Assembly: GCA_031277105.1 (NCBI GenBank)
Contig: JAISLW010000268.1
Location: forward strand, 34,698-98,697
Length of the DNA stretch: 64,000 bases
Reading direction: 5' to 3'
Source: Planctomycetaceae bacterium
GTDB taxonomy: Bacteria > Planctomycetota > Planctomycetia > Pirellulales > Thermoguttaceae
Both the position numbers and the translations under genes were made by a program. Under the pieces are notes generated by a model. The model did no database searches. It worked only from the letters and a program-made list of their open reading frames with translations, and was not told the DNA's origin. Of this stretch, positions 17,066-25,084 are shown one piece after another (position 1 is the stretch's first letter; the number at the start of each line of letters is the position of its first letter).

Positions 17066-17841
17066 AGCGCTTTTTGACCCCGTTCAACTGAATAATTCCC
17101 AAATTTAATATATGAATCTTTTCTGCACACAACTAATTCAGGACTAATCGTTCCCAAATGAACCGCTGGAAAATAACCATGCGTGTAATACATCAAAAAA
17201 TATTTACCACCAGGCTTCAATAAATCCATCAATTTTGAATTCGACATTTCCAAATAACCAGGCGTAATATACGACGGCGTACCGTAATCTGCAAAAATAA
17301 AATCAAATTGCTTGTCCGTATAAAACGATTCAAACGACGCAACACAAAATTCCTTGTCAGGATATAAACGTTTTGCCTCTTTTACCATCGCAGCCGACGG
17401 ATCAATTCCGATATAATTGTTGAATAATTGCGAAAACCTGCCTGTCGCACATCCAACTTCCAACACAAAACCATCACCCGAGTACATCTCTTTCATAACA
17501 GTCCCGACTAACTCGTCTTCCTGTAAATATTGCGGGTAACAATAAACGCCGTCATAACAATTTGTAATCTCGTCATAAGCCGACACGTCATTCAACGATC
17601 TGCACAACCCGTCTATATCGTCAAACCAATACCGATACTCGTTGACATCAAAACAACGCGAAATATCCCCGTTAGGATAACCGTGTTTTTCCAAAAGCGA
17701 TTTTAAGTTTTCTTCTACATGCGATTGTACCCGTCGCGTACAATCTACACGTTCTACGTTATTAACTGAATCGCCCCATTTAAGCGACAATAACGATGTT
17801 GCCAAATACTTAAAAGTTGACCAACCCGTATAACGATTCAT
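17062..17841 (-). CDS. Class I SAM-dependent methyltransferase
   Basis: 259 residues. Motif I is VLEVGCATGRFSQLFNNYIG at about 128-147, then IDPSAAMVKEAKRLYP and a motif IV-like FDFIFADYG, then LLKPGGKYFLMYYTHG. The N-terminal 120 residues are not recognised. It sits in the cluster between the PAPS-reductase-like gene (4-base overlap) and a two-domain putative glycosyltransferase. Confidence 0.75.
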   Translation of the reverse strand: MNRYTGWSTFKYLATSLLSLKWGDSVNNVERVDCTRRVQSHVEENLKSLLEKHGYPNGDISRCFDVNEYRYWFDDIDGLCRSLNDVSAYDEITNCYDGVYCYPQYLQEDELVGTVMKEMYSGDGFVLEVGCATGRFSQLFNNYIGIDPSAAMVKEAKRLYPDKEFCVASFESFYTDKQFDFIFADYGTPSYITPGYLEMSNSKLMDLLKPGGKYFLMYYTHGYFPAVHLGTISPELVVCRKDSYIKFGNYSVERGQKAL

Positions 17842-17850
17842 TTTTAACTC

Positions 17851-18846
17851 CTATCTGTAAATTTTATTTTCATCGCCTATCAAAGAACGATTTATAAGAT
17901 TTAACGAGTAATACGTCCAATACCTGTGATCGCCCGCTCTGCAATACACAAACGGCGCCGTATAATACAACTCAATATAACCGTTAAGCAACGTCCACTT
18001 CGCAGCCCGAAATAAATCAGTCTTGTATTGACTCTCTTCCGCATCTTCTTTTACTACCGCGTACTCATGCGGCGCTGTTTTCGCATACGTCCTAGCAAAA
18101 CGCCACTTCGCATTTTCAACAAATTCCAAAAACTCTGCCTGCGTCATCATCGGTTGCAACGGTTGCGGCAACTCAAACGGATCGTCAAATATACCAAACC
18201 AACCTTTACTAGCATACTCGCGACGTATCGCTTCAAATCCAATCTTATTACTTATAATCAACCGCTTCTCATCTACAAAATCAGGACAAATTAAATCACT
18301 GTCCCTGTAATCCGCTACGCCGCGTCTGCCGGCAGTTTTGGCAATTGATCCCGTATCAACACAATTTTTCCAACCGTACTTCAACACTTCCGCAGCAAAC
18401 GCTACATCGTCTAATTTATATCGCGGCTCATACGGCATCCTGCCAATCATCCGCTGAACTAACGGATTCAATACAAAACCGCCGCCAATTCGCATTACGC
18501 CTGACTTGACTATTCCGTCCTTGTCCGTTAAATTGTCTGCCTTGTCCGCTACTGCAACTATGCCAACGCCAGGTTCAGCGCTACGCAACAACGCAGAATC
18601 AAAATCAAAATCATCCGTAAATTGCAAGTTATCAGGAACAAGTACAATAGTCCGCTTGTCGTCATAATATTGACGAATAGACTCCAGCCGCTGTACATAA
18701 TGCGGCTCCTGACTATGCACAATCGCAAGTTTATACTTGTCCTTATGCTTCCAATGATAAAACGTATACAAAAAACGACGTATCACCGAACACCGCGAAG
18801 CAGACCAATTCGTATGCAAAACCAATAATTGTTTCTCATTACTCAT
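17851..18846 (-). CDS. Two-domain protein: GT-A-like N-terminus and PHEY/WTYY C-terminal domain
   Basis: 331 residues. The N-terminal 170 residues (LLVLHTNWSASRCSVIRRFL, VDTGSIAKTAGRRG) look like a GT-A nucleotide-sugar enzyme related to the next gene. The last 75 residues (PHEYAVVKEDAE ... GDHRYWTYYSLNLINRS) match a short domain of unknown function that I recall from phage and bacterial proteins, with PHEY and YWTM-type ends. The pair of domains in one chain within a sugar/ParB cluster suggests nucleic-acid or sugar decoration. Tentative. Confidence 0.55.
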   Translation of the reverse strand: MSNEKQLLVLHTNWSASRCSVIRRFLYTFYHWKHKDKYKLAIVHSQEPHYVQRLESIRQYYDDKRTIVLVPDNLQFTDDFDFDSALLRSAEPGVGIVAVADKADNLTDKDGIVKSGVMRIGGGFVLNPLVQRMIGRMPYEPRYKLDDVAFAAEVLKYGWKNCVDTGSIAKTAGRRGVADYRDSDLICPDFVDEKRLIISNKIGFEAIRREYASKGWFGIFDDPFELPQPLQPMMTQAEFLEFVENAKWRFARTYAKTAPHEYAVVKEDAEESQYKTDLFRAAKWTLLNGYIELYYTAPFVYCRAGDHRYWTYYSLNLINRSLIGDENKIYR

Positions 18847-18929
18847 ATACTATTTTTCTACCTAAATATGTTAAATTGTTTTAGACCTAGCCACAAAACA
18901 CATATTTTGTAACTTTTCAATAATAATAG

Positions 18930-18955
18930 TATGCCTTCTAAAAAACGAAAATTAA
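18930..18955 (-). promoter_or_regulatory. P2-type promoter
   Basis: Minus strand: TTGTCTTTAATTTT, then GGCATACTAT. Directed at the gene starting at 18846 and thus at the modification cluster. Confidence 0.65.
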
Positions 18956-18964
18956 AGACAATTT

Positions 18965-19756
18965 CTATTTTTTTTGCTCTAAATACAATTTCATCAACAT
19001 TTGACTGCGCGCTTTACGATGCATTTCTTTGGCAAGCGGTTTAACATCTGCATCAAGCGGAATATGCGTTTCACCTTTAACCGTTTTACGATAATTCAAA
19101 TAATCAGCGTACAATAACCCCAATGAATTTATATTGACCGATTTATACCAATCGTGCATCCCGCCTTTGGATAACGTATGATGCACCGATAAACTGCCGC
19201 TGTAACGATAATTCGTATAACCTTGCAAATAAGAAGTCAAACTCCAACCTTCGTCAAAAACAGTTTCGACCAACGGCAACTTCCGCATCAATTCGGCTAC
19301 CGTATCGTTATACAACATACCGCCGCCTTGATACAACAAAATCTGCGGATCAAATCTATGAACCATATTCGCCGATTTTTGAACTACTTGCTCATACGTC
19401 CGCGCCCAATTAGTCAATACAAAACCAACCCCATAATTCTGGACAATCATTGCAACAACAGGATCAAACCGCGTCCATTGCGTCAACTCTATATCATCGT
19501 CCAAATTACAATACACGTCATAAGACTTGACCTTTTGCAATAGCATTATCCGCGCCTTATTGCAACCCAACCGAATCGGCTCAACAAAAAATTCATCAAC
19601 TAAATCTTTACGAACTTGATCAACATTATTCAAATAATCTTGATACAACAACGCTATCGACCAATCTTTGTATTGCGATTCCCGTATCTGATTAAGTAAC
19701 GCGTTAAGATACTCAAACCTATCACTTACCGAAATAATAATAAAACATTTACGCAT
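18965..19756 (-). CDS. GT-A family glycosyltransferase
   Basis: 263 residues. It starts with CFIIISVSDRFEYLNALLNQ, has a DxD-type metal site in VYCNLDDDIELTQW at about 80-93, then GVGFVLTNWARTY and GGGMLYNDTVAELMRKL. This is the organisation of GT2-like enzymes that use nucleotide sugars and a divalent metal. It is probably part of the same cluster as the methyltransferases and ParB-like genes; target unknown (DNA base, capsid or host surface sugar). Confidence 0.7.
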   Translation of the reverse strand: MRKCFIIISVSDRFEYLNALLNQIRESQYKDWSIALLYQDYLNNVDQVRKDLVDEFFVEPIRLGCNKARIMLLQKVKSYDVYCNLDDDIELTQWTRFDPVVAMIVQNYGVGFVLTNWARTYEQVVQKSANMVHRFDPQILLYQGGGMLYNDTVAELMRKLPLVETVFDEGWSLTSYLQGYTNYRYSGSLSVHHTLSKGGMHDWYKSVNINSLGLLYADYLNYRKTVKGETHIPLDADVKPLAKEMHRKARSQMLMKLYLEQKK

Positions 19757-19830
19757 TATTCAACTATTTTCGTTTGATTTTACTTTTATAGATTTACAAC
19801 AAAACGTCACAACAAAATCCTACGATTCAG

Positions 19831-20940
19831 TCAAACGTCCTTAACTGCAATACTGAATTCGCACGTACATTTTGGGCAAATGAAATCTCGGTATTGTTCG
19901 GAATTATTTCTGTTTTTTGTCATTGTAGCGATGTCGTCTTGTATGCCTTGCGACGCTTTATTTACATCGTCGTCTGTTACTTGTTGCACGTCAAACGTAG
20001 GATCGTATTTCACTTTAAACATACTTTCAATATCGCTTAAATCTATGCCAGGCAACGCCAATTCGCCATAATCTATATCCAAGTCCTTGATAAAATCCAA
20101 TAAACCCTGTTTAGAAAATGTACCATTCACACTGTTTATTTCGATCAATTTTTTACGGGCTTCCTTTTCATTGTCAGCCTCGACTATAACTACAGGTAAA
20201 TCTGGAATAACATATCCCCGCCGCTCCAACTCTTTCAACGCCAATATACGACCATGACCATCCAAACAATTATTCACCCCGCCGTTTTTCCACACAAATA
20301 ACGGAAACGAAAAACCATTCAACAATATACTAGATACCAAGTGATCAACTTGTTTCTGATTACGCTTTTTCAAACCGCGTTGAAACGACTCTATATCAGC
20401 CAACGCCAAAACCGTATCAGTTTGACAAGTAATTGTTACACGTTGCCGCTGCTTGCCAAACGTTACACTGTTGCCATGCAAATCAACTAGATTAGGACAA
20501 ACGTTAAAATATTTGATGTTAGATTTCGCCAAAAATTTGCCTGCCCATTGCGAAGCCGTACCTGAACCTTTAACAGCGCTACTGTTGCCCCTAATATATT
20601 GGATCAATTTCGCAATGACCAAATTAGGCATATAAAAACAAACGCCATTCCAATCTATACCACTACGCACCCATTGCGAACCTAACCGTAAATCAGAATC
20701 ATTCTCACTGTAAAATTGGATTACAGACTCTTTGTTGCGTTCTATAATCCATTCAATTTCTTGACAAAATTGATCGCATAACGAAACGTCCGACCACAAA
20801 AAAACGCAATCATCACGCCCCGCCAAAATCAAACAATCCAATAAAACCTCAACGTCCGTTACACACTCTATACCGCCAAATTCAACAGACGGTATCGATT
20901 TACGCAAATATTCCGACTCGCCCTGAACTATATATCGCAT
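19831..20940 (-). CDS. Glycosyltransferase-like domain fused to ParB-like domain with C-terminal zinc ribbon
   Basis: 369 residues in three parts. Residues about 1-170 resemble phage GT25-like glycosyltransferases (VFLWSDVSLC, VIQFYSENDSDLRLGSQWV, VCFYMPNLVIAKLIQYI, WAGKFLAKSNIKYFNVCPNL). Residues about 175-310 are a ParB/Srx domain (VDHLVSSILLNGFSFPLFVW, NNCLDGHGRILALKELERRG). The tail has FICPKCTCEF, a half zinc ribbon. The ParB part is about half identical to the next protein. A direct fusion ties the sugar and ParB activities to one pathway. Confidence 0.75.
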   Translation of the reverse strand: MRYIVQGESEYLRKSIPSVEFGGIECVTDVEVLLDCLILAGRDDCVFLWSDVSLCDQFCQEIEWIIERNKESVIQFYSENDSDLRLGSQWVRSGIDWNGVCFYMPNLVIAKLIQYIRGNSSAVKGSGTASQWAGKFLAKSNIKYFNVCPNLVDLHGNSVTFGKQRQRVTITCQTDTVLALADIESFQRGLKKRNQKQVDHLVSSILLNGFSFPLFVWKNGGVNNCLDGHGRILALKELERRGYVIPDLPVVIVEADNEKEARKKLIEINSVNGTFSKQGLLDFIKDLDIDYGELALPGIDLSDIESMFKVKYDPTFDVQQVTDDDVNKASQGIQDDIATMTKNRNNSEQYRDFICPKCTCEFSIAVKDV

Positions 20941-21480
20941 CTAAACCTCCACTTCAAATGAATATTGACACTCTGGACAAACAACCGTTACTTTATTATC
21001 GCTTTGTTCCTCGTTTTTTTCCGGCTCTTCCAACCCGATTTGACCGCGTAATTTAGCGTCAATCTTTTCCAAATCTAAACCAGGTATGTTGAAATCCAAT
21101 AAATTCAAATCTAGATCAACTACAAATTGCGAAAAAATCTCTTCGACAAAATCGCCGTTGAGATTATTTACTTCAATTAGTTTCCTTCGCGCGTCCTGTT
21201 CAGTTTCAGCGTCAATATAAACTACAGGAATTTTGGGTATCGTATAACCCCGCCGCTCCATCAATTGCAAAGCTTGCAACCGACCATGACCGTCAAGACA
21301 ATTATTTTCGCCTTTATGTTTCCATATAAAAATCGGAAACGAAAAACCATGCTGATTTATACTCGTAATAATATGTTCAATATTACGCTCGTCATGCGAT
21401 TTAACATCACCCTGAAAATCAACAATTTTCCGATAATCTAATACGTCTTTCACCGCACACGTTATTTTTATTGTTTCCAT
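20941..21480 (-). CDS. ParB/Srx-fold protein with C-terminal zinc ribbon
   Basis: 179 residues. ParB core: IEHIITSINQHGFSFPIFIW, NNCLDGHGRLQALQLMERRG, DARRKLIEVNNLNGDF. The tail VVCPECQYSFEVEV carries a CxxC. It is a free-standing paralog of the ParB part of the fused neighbour, to which it is directly adjacent. The DGHGR motif is the nucleotide-contacting element of this family. It is the third ParB-like protein of the cluster. Confidence 0.8.
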   Translation of the reverse strand: METIKITCAVKDVLDYRKIVDFQGDVKSHDERNIEHIITSINQHGFSFPIFIWKHKGENNCLDGHGRLQALQLMERRGYTIPKIPVVYIDAETEQDARRKLIEVNNLNGDFVEEIFSQFVVDLDLNLLDFNIPGLDLEKIDAKLRGQIGLEEPEKNEEQSDNKVTVVCPECQYSFEVEV

Positions 21481-21501
21481 TTATTCCCTCTATTTGTAAC
21501 A

Positions 21502-22308
21502 TTAAACATCTATTACATTATTATCTGACCCTTTACTTTTTGATTTGCGTAACAATTGAAGCAATTGGTCTTTTTCTTCTATCGATAACCCAGTCATATC
21601 AAAATCAGATTGATTTCCGACGTTGATGTTGACCATCGGCTGCTTTTCATCAAAACCTAACGATCTGCCTAACGTCTTGCAAATAAAAATCTGGGCGCTC
21701 GTATCGCCTTCGTGCATCGCTTTGGCAATTAACGCTAACCCTACGCGTTCAGCCGTATGCGATTGGACTTCTCGTACCCTTTCGGCGAATTCAGGATCGG
21801 AAGCCATCCAACGTTTTACTCTGCGCTCGTTCAAACCCAAATGTTGCGCCGTTATACCGATAAACGCCGATTTTTCCAACGTCGCCAAAAACTTTTCTTT
21901 CAATTCCGCTATGTCTTCCAACGTAACATCCGACATTACCCACCTCTTATCCTTGTGCATATTCGCATCATATTCCCGATATACTTTGCCCAACCGTTCA
22001 ATACGCCGCCTGTTACGCACACGCTTTTTTGCCAAATAAGCTTTATAACGTACAGGATCATTTTGTTTCATTTTGGCTTTGTTTTGGCGATCCCATTCCA
22101 ATTTCGCTTTATGATACTCTTGGTATTTTTTGGGATTCGCTTTAAGATTGGCGTATTCTTTTTTGCGTTGTTTTTTTCGCAATTCTTGATACGCAGCCCA
22201 TCGAACCGGATCATTCCGCAACCGTTCCCGATACAACCGCATCTTGTTCCGGCTCGCTTCCCGCTTCAATTGCTGATCTGTCAATTTCAATTCGCCCGAC
22301 TTTTCCAT
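21502..22308 (-). CDS. Terminase-small-subunit-like DNA-binding protein
   Basis: 268 residues. The N-terminal 110 are very basic with repeated DPVRW/Y-KAY-type helices. Residues about 135-215 form a helix-turn-helix and following helix (ITAQHLGLNERRVKRWMASD, FAERVREVQSHTAERVGLAL, IAKAMHEGDTSAQIFICKTL) of the type found in phage terminase small subunits. The C-terminal LSIEEKDQLLQLLRK is typical too. No large terminase is adjacent, so a general DNA-binding role remains possible. It overlaps the small upstream gene by about 100 bases, which is unusual. Confidence 0.6.
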   Translation of the reverse strand: MEKSGELKLTDQQLKREASRNKMRLYRERLRNDPVRWAAYQELRKKQRKKEYANLKANPKKYQEYHKAKLEWDRQNKAKMKQNDPVRYKAYLAKKRVRNRRRIERLGKVYREYDANMHKDKRWVMSDVTLEDIAELKEKFLATLEKSAFIGITAQHLGLNERRVKRWMASDPEFAERVREVQSHTAERVGLALIAKAMHEGDTSAQIFICKTLGRSLGFDEKQPMVNINVGNQSDFDMTGLSIEEKDQLLQLLRKSKSKGSDNNVIDV

Positions 22309-22453
22309 TCAATATATCTAACGATTGTGCAGTGTACTGTTCAATTATCGCCATTGACTGCTCAACAGAAGGTAACGCAGACAGATCAAATTGATTCGCT
22401 ATACGCAATAAACGCTGCTTACCCCGACTCAACCGACCTTCAAACTTGACCAT
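22211..22453 (-). CDS. Small hypothetical protein overlapping terminase-like gene
   Basis: 80 residues from ATG 22453 (MVKFEGRLSRGKQRLLRIAN). The first 50 residues look like a real helical protein; the last 30 overlap the start of the terminase-like gene in another frame. A P2 element at 22697 points to it. Moderate confidence because of the overlap. Confidence 0.45.
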   Translation of the reverse strand: MVKFEGRLSRGKQRLLRIANQFDLSALPSVEQSMAIIEQYTAQSLDILNGKVGRIEIDRSAIEAGSEPEQDAVVSGTVAE

Positions 22454-22696
22454 ACCACAAAGAATATAAAAAGAATTATTTAAACTGTTCGTAATTGAAT
22501 TTACGTTTACATTCGCTTGCCCGTAGAGATACAATGCATTGCGTCTCTACTTTAAATCAATGAATTTCAAATACGAGTCGTATAGCGCTTTACCTCCCAT
22601 TTCGCCAACCAATAACAGCCAACGAAACCAAAAACACAATTTACCACAATAAAAAAATCACGTGTCAATTTACACTAATTAAAAGTTATATGGTAA

Positions 22697-22720
22697 TATG
22701 CCGACTTGTCGCAAATAATT
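22697..22720 (-). promoter_or_regulatory. P2-type promoter
   Basis: Minus strand: AATTAT, 12 bases, GGCATATTAC. It lies in the divergent gap between 22453 (minus) and 22777 (plus). Confidence 0.5.
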
Positions 22721-22776
22721 ATTTTTGCGAGTAATTAACCAAAAACATTTATTTAATTTTGTACGGAAGGATAAAA

Positions 22777-23133
22777 ATGAAAAATCAAAACATAGCGGAT
22801 ATTTCCGCATTCGAATCAATCCAAACAAACGGTCAAACCCAAAATACTACAAATTCAATGGCGATTTTCAACGATATTGCAGACGCTAAAAAAGCAGCAG
22901 AACGCGTTACAAAAATCGCACAACAAGAAATTAACATACAAACAGAAGCCGACAACGCAATACAAGCGCTAACAGACGTATTACGCAAAGAACACAAAAG
23001 AATTTACGAAATCCAAGATAACGCAGAACGCGAAAAAGAAAAACAACAACTCAAATCCATCATCGCCACAATGAAAACGCCAAAAATCTACGATAAATCA
23101 CTGTTCATAAAAGGAATCGAAACGATACGATAA
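22777..23133 (+). CDS. Small tagged coiled-coil protein (plus strand)
   Basis: 118 residues from ATG 22777, chosen because GGAAGGATAAAA precedes it and the protein then begins with the shared tag MKNQNIADISAFESIQ ... NSMAIFND. After the tag is a charged coiled coil (DAKKAAERVTKIAQQEINIQ). Fifth member of the tagged set and 8 kb from the others. It ends at a strong bidirectional terminator. Confidence 0.75.
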   Translation: MKNQNIADISAFESIQTNGQTQNTTNSMAIFNDIADAKKAAERVTKIAQQEINIQTEADNAIQALTDVLRKEHKRIYEIQDNAEREKEKQQLKSIIATMKTPKIYDKSLFIKGIETIR

Positions 23134-23150
23134 AATATTTGAATAAACGC

Positions 23151-23195
23151 TAAAAAATAGTTGTCAGATCATAGCGTTTTGACAACTATTTTTTA
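23151..23195. terminator. Bidirectional terminator
   Basis: Perfect 16-base inverted repeat TAAAAAATAGTTGTCA with a 13-base loop. It lies between the plus-strand tagged gene and the convergent RelA/SpoT-like gene; A/T runs on both sides serve both strands. Confidence 0.85.
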
Positions 23196-23226
23196 GACAC
23201 AAGTACAACTCTACAAATTGATTACG

Positions 23227-24264
23227 TTAAAGCAACGACAAAAACTCCTTGATGTCTAAAAAGTAACTCGGATACGCCTCGCATATATACTGTACGTCTT
23301 TGACCGAGACCAGAACAATATCAACATCACCACTGACATAATCTGGATTCTGTTCACGTGATTTATAAAACGCCAACGCCAAATCTAACGTGTCAGAATT
23401 AACGCCAAAAATATGAATTGTATGACGCTTAAAATCAACTTCCAAAATACAATAATCATAATTTGTACCAGACGATTCACGAACCGTTATAGGCAACGAA
23501 GACAACTTTGCAATAAATGAATCTTTATTTAAGGCTGTCAATTTATTGTTTATTGTAGTTTCATCGTCGTTTGCGTAAATTTCTACAACAGGCATATTTT
23601 CCTTGACAGCAAACAGAGCGCTAACACACTTGAAAAAATCTGACCAGCCGTCAGCGTCATCCGTTTTACTTACCTTTAATCTCTTGCCGTAAACCTTATC
23701 AACCGTTTCGATAGCCATCGCCCATAAATGTTGATAACGAGTCCGAATCTGTAACTCAAACCGCAAACCGTCAAATTCGGGTCGTTCCGAATTAACATTT
23801 TTCAAAACAAAATGAACAGAACGATAACCCGTTTTACACGGATGCATAACTAAATCACGAACCCGCTCAATGACAAAACAATCTGATAAAAATTCTTTTT
23901 GACGCTCAATAAAATCAGTAAACAACCGATTATTGTCTGATTGCGAATTCGTAGGCGTAAGAACATAACGCATTCCGACTATATCTTGTATTTGCGATAA
24001 TTTTAAGCGGGGAATTCGTTTTAATTTATCAATAATGGCTATTGCACGTTTTGCTCTGGAAGACACGGTTATATCAAAACCGCAACCGTTAGAATTAACT
24101 ATATCAGCAGGATTACACGACGTTTGGGGAATAAAATCAAACAAAAAATGAGTATGCAATTCCCGCCAAGAGTTCAATACGGTCAAAGCGTCCTCATTTT
24201 TTGGATCACTAATAAGCGTATCGCCCGCATCATCTATTTCTTTTAGATTGTATTCATTAATCAT
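23227..24264 (-). CDS. RelA/SpoT-domain protein (putative alarmone synthetase)
   Basis: 345 residues. The RelA/SpoT synthetase core spans about 70-190: SSRAKRAIAIIDKLKRIP, IQDIVGMRYVLTP, PCKTGYRSVHFVLKN, FELQIRTRYQHLWAMAIETV. There is no HD hydrolase, TGS or ACT domain, so it is a small-alarmone-synthetase type with a C-terminal extension (about 200-345) of unknown fold. Stand-alone synthetases of this type include toxins in anti-phage systems such as CapRel. It is directly followed upstream by RloB-like and AAA ATPase genes, suggesting one functional island. Confidence 0.75.
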   Translation of the reverse strand: MINEYNLKEIDDAGDTLISDPKNEDALTVLNSWRELHTHFLFDFIPQTSCNPADIVNSNGCGFDITVSSRAKRAIAIIDKLKRIPRLKLSQIQDIVGMRYVLTPTNSQSDNNRLFTDFIERQKEFLSDCFVIERVRDLVMHPCKTGYRSVHFVLKNVNSERPEFDGLRFELQIRTRYQHLWAMAIETVDKVYGKRLKVSKTDDADGWSDFFKCVSALFAVKENMPVVEIYANDDETTINNKLTALNKDSFIAKLSSLPITVRESSGTNYDYCILEVDFKRHTIHIFGVNSDTLDLALAFYKSREQNPDYVSGDVDIVLVSVKDVQYICEAYPSYFLDIKEFLSLL

Positions 24265-24280
24265 TAAATATATCTCCTAA

Positions 24281-25084
24281 CTAATCCCGTATCTTTAATT
24301 TATTTATAATTTTTTTGTATGATTTGTTTTTTATTTTATTTTTTGCACTCATTTTGTCCAATTCATCTTTAATGAAAGGCAACAGTTGTTCTGCTAATCG
24401 AAACATATTGGTAGAAAATAGCTTTGGTATGCCGTTGTTGTCTTCTTCGTAGTTAGATTTAGAATTGACGATTGCGGTTTCAATATCGAAAATGGCGTAT
24501 CGCGGATCAATACCGCCTTTGACTTTACGGTTAAGATAGGTCTTAAACTCTTGGCTTATTTTAAGAGCATTTTCAGGAATGCTAAAGTCTTTGGGCTTCT
24601 GATTGAATTTTCCGTAATAAAGCCAAATTTCCAAACAAGAATTACTAACTATCAAAGAGATATTTAACTCTTCGCATTTCGGTTTAATTCTCAACAAATC
24701 ATTCATAAAATGATCTACGTCAGACACGATGAAAATATTATCCGGTTCGTCGTCTTGACTTGATTGGTATCGTCTTTGTTCGTCTTCGGCTTTTTGTAAC
24801 AAGCCGTCTGGATGCAATTGATTGGGATCAGCGACAAAACTAATTTTTATTCTGCGGAATTCGTCCTGTCTTTCAATAATTTTGAAATACTTCTTTTCGC
24901 GTACTTCACCGCCGGAAATAATTACAAAAAAAGTTTTAGGCGATTTCACGCCAGATACTTTTTTGTGATTTACGTCCACAACATTAACGGGCATAACCGA
25001 AAGTTCTGAAACGACAACATCCGTTTTTTGTGCTTCCTGCCCTAATACAAGTTTTTCAGAAATTGGTTTTGTGTAACTTCTCAT
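24281..25084 (-). CDS. RloB-like (Toprim-fold) abortive-infection protein
   Basis: 267 residues. RloB marks: FFVIISGGEVREKKYFKIIE, then IFIVSDVDHFMNDLL with the D-x-D, then LIVSNSCLEIWLYYGKFN, the N-S/P-C-x-E-x-W block. RloB pairs with an AAA ATPase in the Rlo loci and in the AbiL system; here the ATPase gene overlaps by 4 bases. The N-terminal 45 residues are less conserved. Toprim relatives cleave or bind nucleic acid; the activity here is untested. Confidence 0.8.
   Translation of the reverse strand: MRSYTKPISEKLVLGQEAQKTDVVVSELSVMPVNVVDVNHKKVSGVKSPKTFFVIISGGEVREKKYFKIIERQDEFRRIKISFVADPNQLHPDGLLQKAEDEQRRYQSSQDDEPDNIFIVSDVDHFMNDLLRIKPKCEELNISLIVSNSCLEIWLYYGKFNQKPKDFSIPENALKISQEFKTYLNRKVKGGIDPRYAIFDIETAIVNSKSNYEEDNNGIPKLFSTNMFRLAEQLLPFIKDELDKMSAKNKIKNKSYKKIINKLKIRD

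Noticed and set aside
22211-22308. Dropping one of the two overlapping genes here
   Set aside because: Both look protein-like, so both were kept, the smaller at low confidence.
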